Shown: positions 62,491 through 64,000 of the stretch, piece by piece
Layout: every line of letters starts with the position of its first letter
How positions within the stretch are numbered: the first letter of the stretch is position 1
Assembly: GCA_018065615.1 (NCBI GenBank)
Contig: JAGHSY010000068.1
Span: 1-64,000, forward strand
Length of the DNA stretch: 64,000 bases
Source: Candidatus Colenecus caballi
GTDB taxonomy: Bacteria > Bacteroidota > Bacteroidia > Bacteroidales > Bacteroidaceae
Direction: 5' to 3'
Made by a program: the position numbers and the translations under genes
Notes under the pieces: model-generated
The model's input: the letters and a program-made list of their open reading frames with translations, nothing else
Database searches by the model: none
What the model was told of the DNA's origin: nothing

Positions 62491-64000
62491 CTGTACATGT
62501 ATATTTTTTCAGGATCAAGAGACATTACGTATGAATAATGTGCATCCGCCTGGGCACGGGCAAAATCTTCAAATACCGCCAGCGGCTTGTCCAGAAGTCC
62601 GTCTGACGTACGTGCATCGGACTTTAGGAGTGAACACATTACGGCATAGGCGGCAGTCTCCACAAGACGGCGGCCGCAGAAATCGGTGAACTCCTGATTC
62701 CTGATTTCATTTACCCTTGCGGTCATGGCCTCAAGTTTTCCGACCAGGTCCGATGAGGGGTCAATGTCACGGACAAACTGCGCGTAAGTGCCGGCCGTCA
62801 CGTAACGCAGCGCGGCAACCACCTGCAGCTGGGTGGTACCTTCATAGATTGACGTAATGCGGCTGTCACGGTAAATGCGCTCACATGCATAGTCGCGCAT
62901 GAATCCCGAACCGCCGTGAATCTGAATGGCGTCATAGGCGCTCTGGTTGGCAAACTCACTGGTCATGCCTTTGGCAAGAGGCGTCAGAGCATCGGCCAGG
63001 CGGCTGTATTTCCTGCTTTCCGCACGTTCTTCCTGAGTCAGTGCACGCGTTTTTGCAATCTGGTCAAGGGACTTGTAAATGTCAACATAACGGGCAGTCT
63101 CATAAAGCAGTGAACGGGAAGCCTCAAGTTTGGCCTTCATAACGGCAAGCATCTGATATACTGCCGGGAATTCAGAGATGGCATGCCCGAACTGGCAGCG
63201 TTCTGCGGCATAAGCCACAGCCTCATGCCAGGCGGCATCCTGCAGTCCGACACTTTGTGTGGCAATACCCAGGCGGGCACCGTTCATGAGTGACATTACG
63301 TATTTTATGAGACCAAGACGGCGGCTTCCGCAAAGTTCAGCCCTGGCATTGTCAAATACCAGTTCACAGGTTGGAGAACCGTGAATTCCCATCTTGTCCT
63401 CAATGCGGCGCACACTTGCGCCACCGTCACGTCTGTCGTAGATGAACAGTGACAGGCCGCGGCCGTCATGCGTCCCCTCCTCACTGCGGGCCAGCACCAG
63501 ATGTATGTCACTGTCACCGTTCGTGATGAAGCGCTTCACGCCGTTCAGACGCCAGCATCCGTTCTCAACATCTTCAGTGGCCTTGAGCATGACGCTCTGA
63601 AGATCACTGCCGGCATCAGGCTCAGTCAGATCCATGGACATTGAAGCGCCCTGACAGACCATTGTCAGGAACTTTTCCTTCTGCTCCTCTGTGCCGTATT
63701 CGCATATTGTATCGGCGCATGACTGCAGGCCCCAGACGTTCTGGAACGATGCGTCAGCGCGTGAAATCATTTCCGATACGGCGCAGAACACCGTGACAGG
63801 CATGTTCAGACCACCATACTGCCGCGGCAGGCCCACACCTGACAGTCCGGCCTGATGCATAACCTTCAGGTTTCGGGCCGTACCTTCCGAATAGCTGACG
63901 CGTCCGTCTGCGCAATGCGACCCTTCGCGGTCAACGGATTCAGCCCCGGGGGCTATCACGTCTTCACAGATGCCTGAGACAAGTTCAAGGACACGGTCAT
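62487..64000 (-). CDS. acyl-CoA dehydrogenase family protein (5' end outside window)
   Basis: FAD-linked acyl-CoA oxidising enzyme, truncated by the window edge; the frame stays open to 64000 (earliest residues DRVLELVSGICED). Marks: VGLPRQYGGLNMPV, MSMDLTEPDAGSDLQ (FAD site), RFITNGDSDIH, and the C-terminal IHGGSGFMRDYACERIYRDSRIT with IYEGTTQLQV. The C-terminus is longer than in classical enzymes (extra helical domain, about 100 residues). The apparent start at 63959 is an internal GTG. It couples to the MATE gene by ATGA. Electron partners (EtfAB) may lie just outside. Confidence 0.9.
   Translation of the reverse strand, partial: DRVLELVSGICEDVIAPGAESVDREGSHCADGRVSYSEGTARNLKVMHQAGLSGVGLPRQYGGLNMPVTVFCAVSEMISRADASFQNVWGLQSCADTICEYGTEEQKEKFLTMVCQGASMSMDLTEPDAGSDLQSVMLKATEDVENGCWRLNGVKRFITNGDSDIHLVLARSEEGTHDGRGLSLFIYDRRDGGASVRRIEDKMGIHGSPTCELVFDNARAELCGSRRLGLIKYVMSLMNGARLGIATQSVGLQDAAWHEAVAYAAERCQFGHAISEFPAVYQMLAVMKAKLEASRSLLYETARYVDIYKSLDQIAKTRALTQEERAESRKYSRLADALTPLAKGMTSEFANQSAYDAIQIHGGSGFMRDYACERIYRDSRITSIYEGTTQLQVVAALRYVTAGTYAQFVRDIDPSSDLVGKLEAMTARVNEIRNQEFTDFCGRRLVETAAYAVMCSLLKSDARTSDGLLDKPLAVFEDFARAQADAHYSYVMSLDPEKIYMYR

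Noticed and set aside
1-64000. CRISPR array, prophage, insertion sequence or integrative element
   Set aside because: No direct-repeat spacer array, integrase, transposase, relaxase or phage structural gene is present in any frame.

Overview
The window looks like a chromosomal segment of a Bacteroidales bacterium (Bacteroides/Prevotella-like, probably gut). The evidence is a murF-alr fusion gene, intergenic promoters of the Bacteroidetes type (TTTG, about 20 bp, TAnnTTTG) with almost no Shine-Dalgarno sequences, a GH97 SusB-type glycosidase, an ilvDBNC operon, a secreted LacZ-type beta-galactosidase, a class II ribonucleotide reductase, and an LptC/GldE-like/PpiD block. Coding density is high and no insertion sequence, prophage, integrase or CRISPR array was seen. 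Genus cannot be fixed from the sequence alone.

Layout. 1-4.1 kb: a partial CDS end, a small acidic protein and secA, with a 166-bp palindrome between the last two. 4.2-9.4 kb: the branched-chain amino acid operon ilvD-ilvB-ilvN-ilvC, closed by two tandem hairpin terminators. 9.5-17 kb (minus): coaX, an outer-membrane protein, a TPR protein, lptC, a CBS/DUF21 protein and a PpiD-like folding factor. 17-21.4 kb (plus): a DUF4105/phosphatase-like fusion, slyD-like FKBP and aroC. 21.4-25.9 kb (minus): lysS, gpsA, pgi, HAD phosphatase. 26-29.5 kb (minus): outer-membrane barrel, GH97, lipoprotein. 29.6 kb: tRNA-Arg(CCG), a GGTACC inverted-repeat cluster, then an M48 peptidase gene. 31.2-36.3 kb (minus): HD-domain protein, lptD, asnA, ung. 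36.3-39.4 kb: beta-galactosidase. 39.5-44.1 kb (plus): DUF6057-like membrane protein, a haem-motif beta-propeller lipoprotein and an amidase. 44.2-46 kb: a DnaA-box cluster, a candidate oriC, and dnaA. 46.2-49.2 kb: nrdJ-folB. 49.3-53.2 kb (minus): murF-alr and an MFS transporter. 53.2-58 kb (plus): dxs-trkA-trkH. 57.9-60 kb (minus): a structured leader or small RNA followed by an ABC-type ATPase and a DUF4435 (TOPRIM-like) gene. 60-64 kb (minus): acyl-CoA dehydrogenase (5' end outside the window), MATE exporter, ArgE-like deacetylase.

Most of the window is housekeeping: protein export (SecA), envelope assembly (LptC, LptD, PpiD, MurF-Alr, amidase), amino-acid and cofactor synthesis, replication (DnaA, NrdJ), isoprenoids (Dxs) and K+ uptake (TrkAH). 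The best candidates for something undescribed are the PARIS-like ATPase/DUF4435 pair with its upstream RNA, the 166-bp palindrome behind secA, the pseudo-phosphatase fusion, the GGTACC hairpin pair next to the tRNA, and two promoter dyads of identical 10-10-10 geometry at lysS and lptD.
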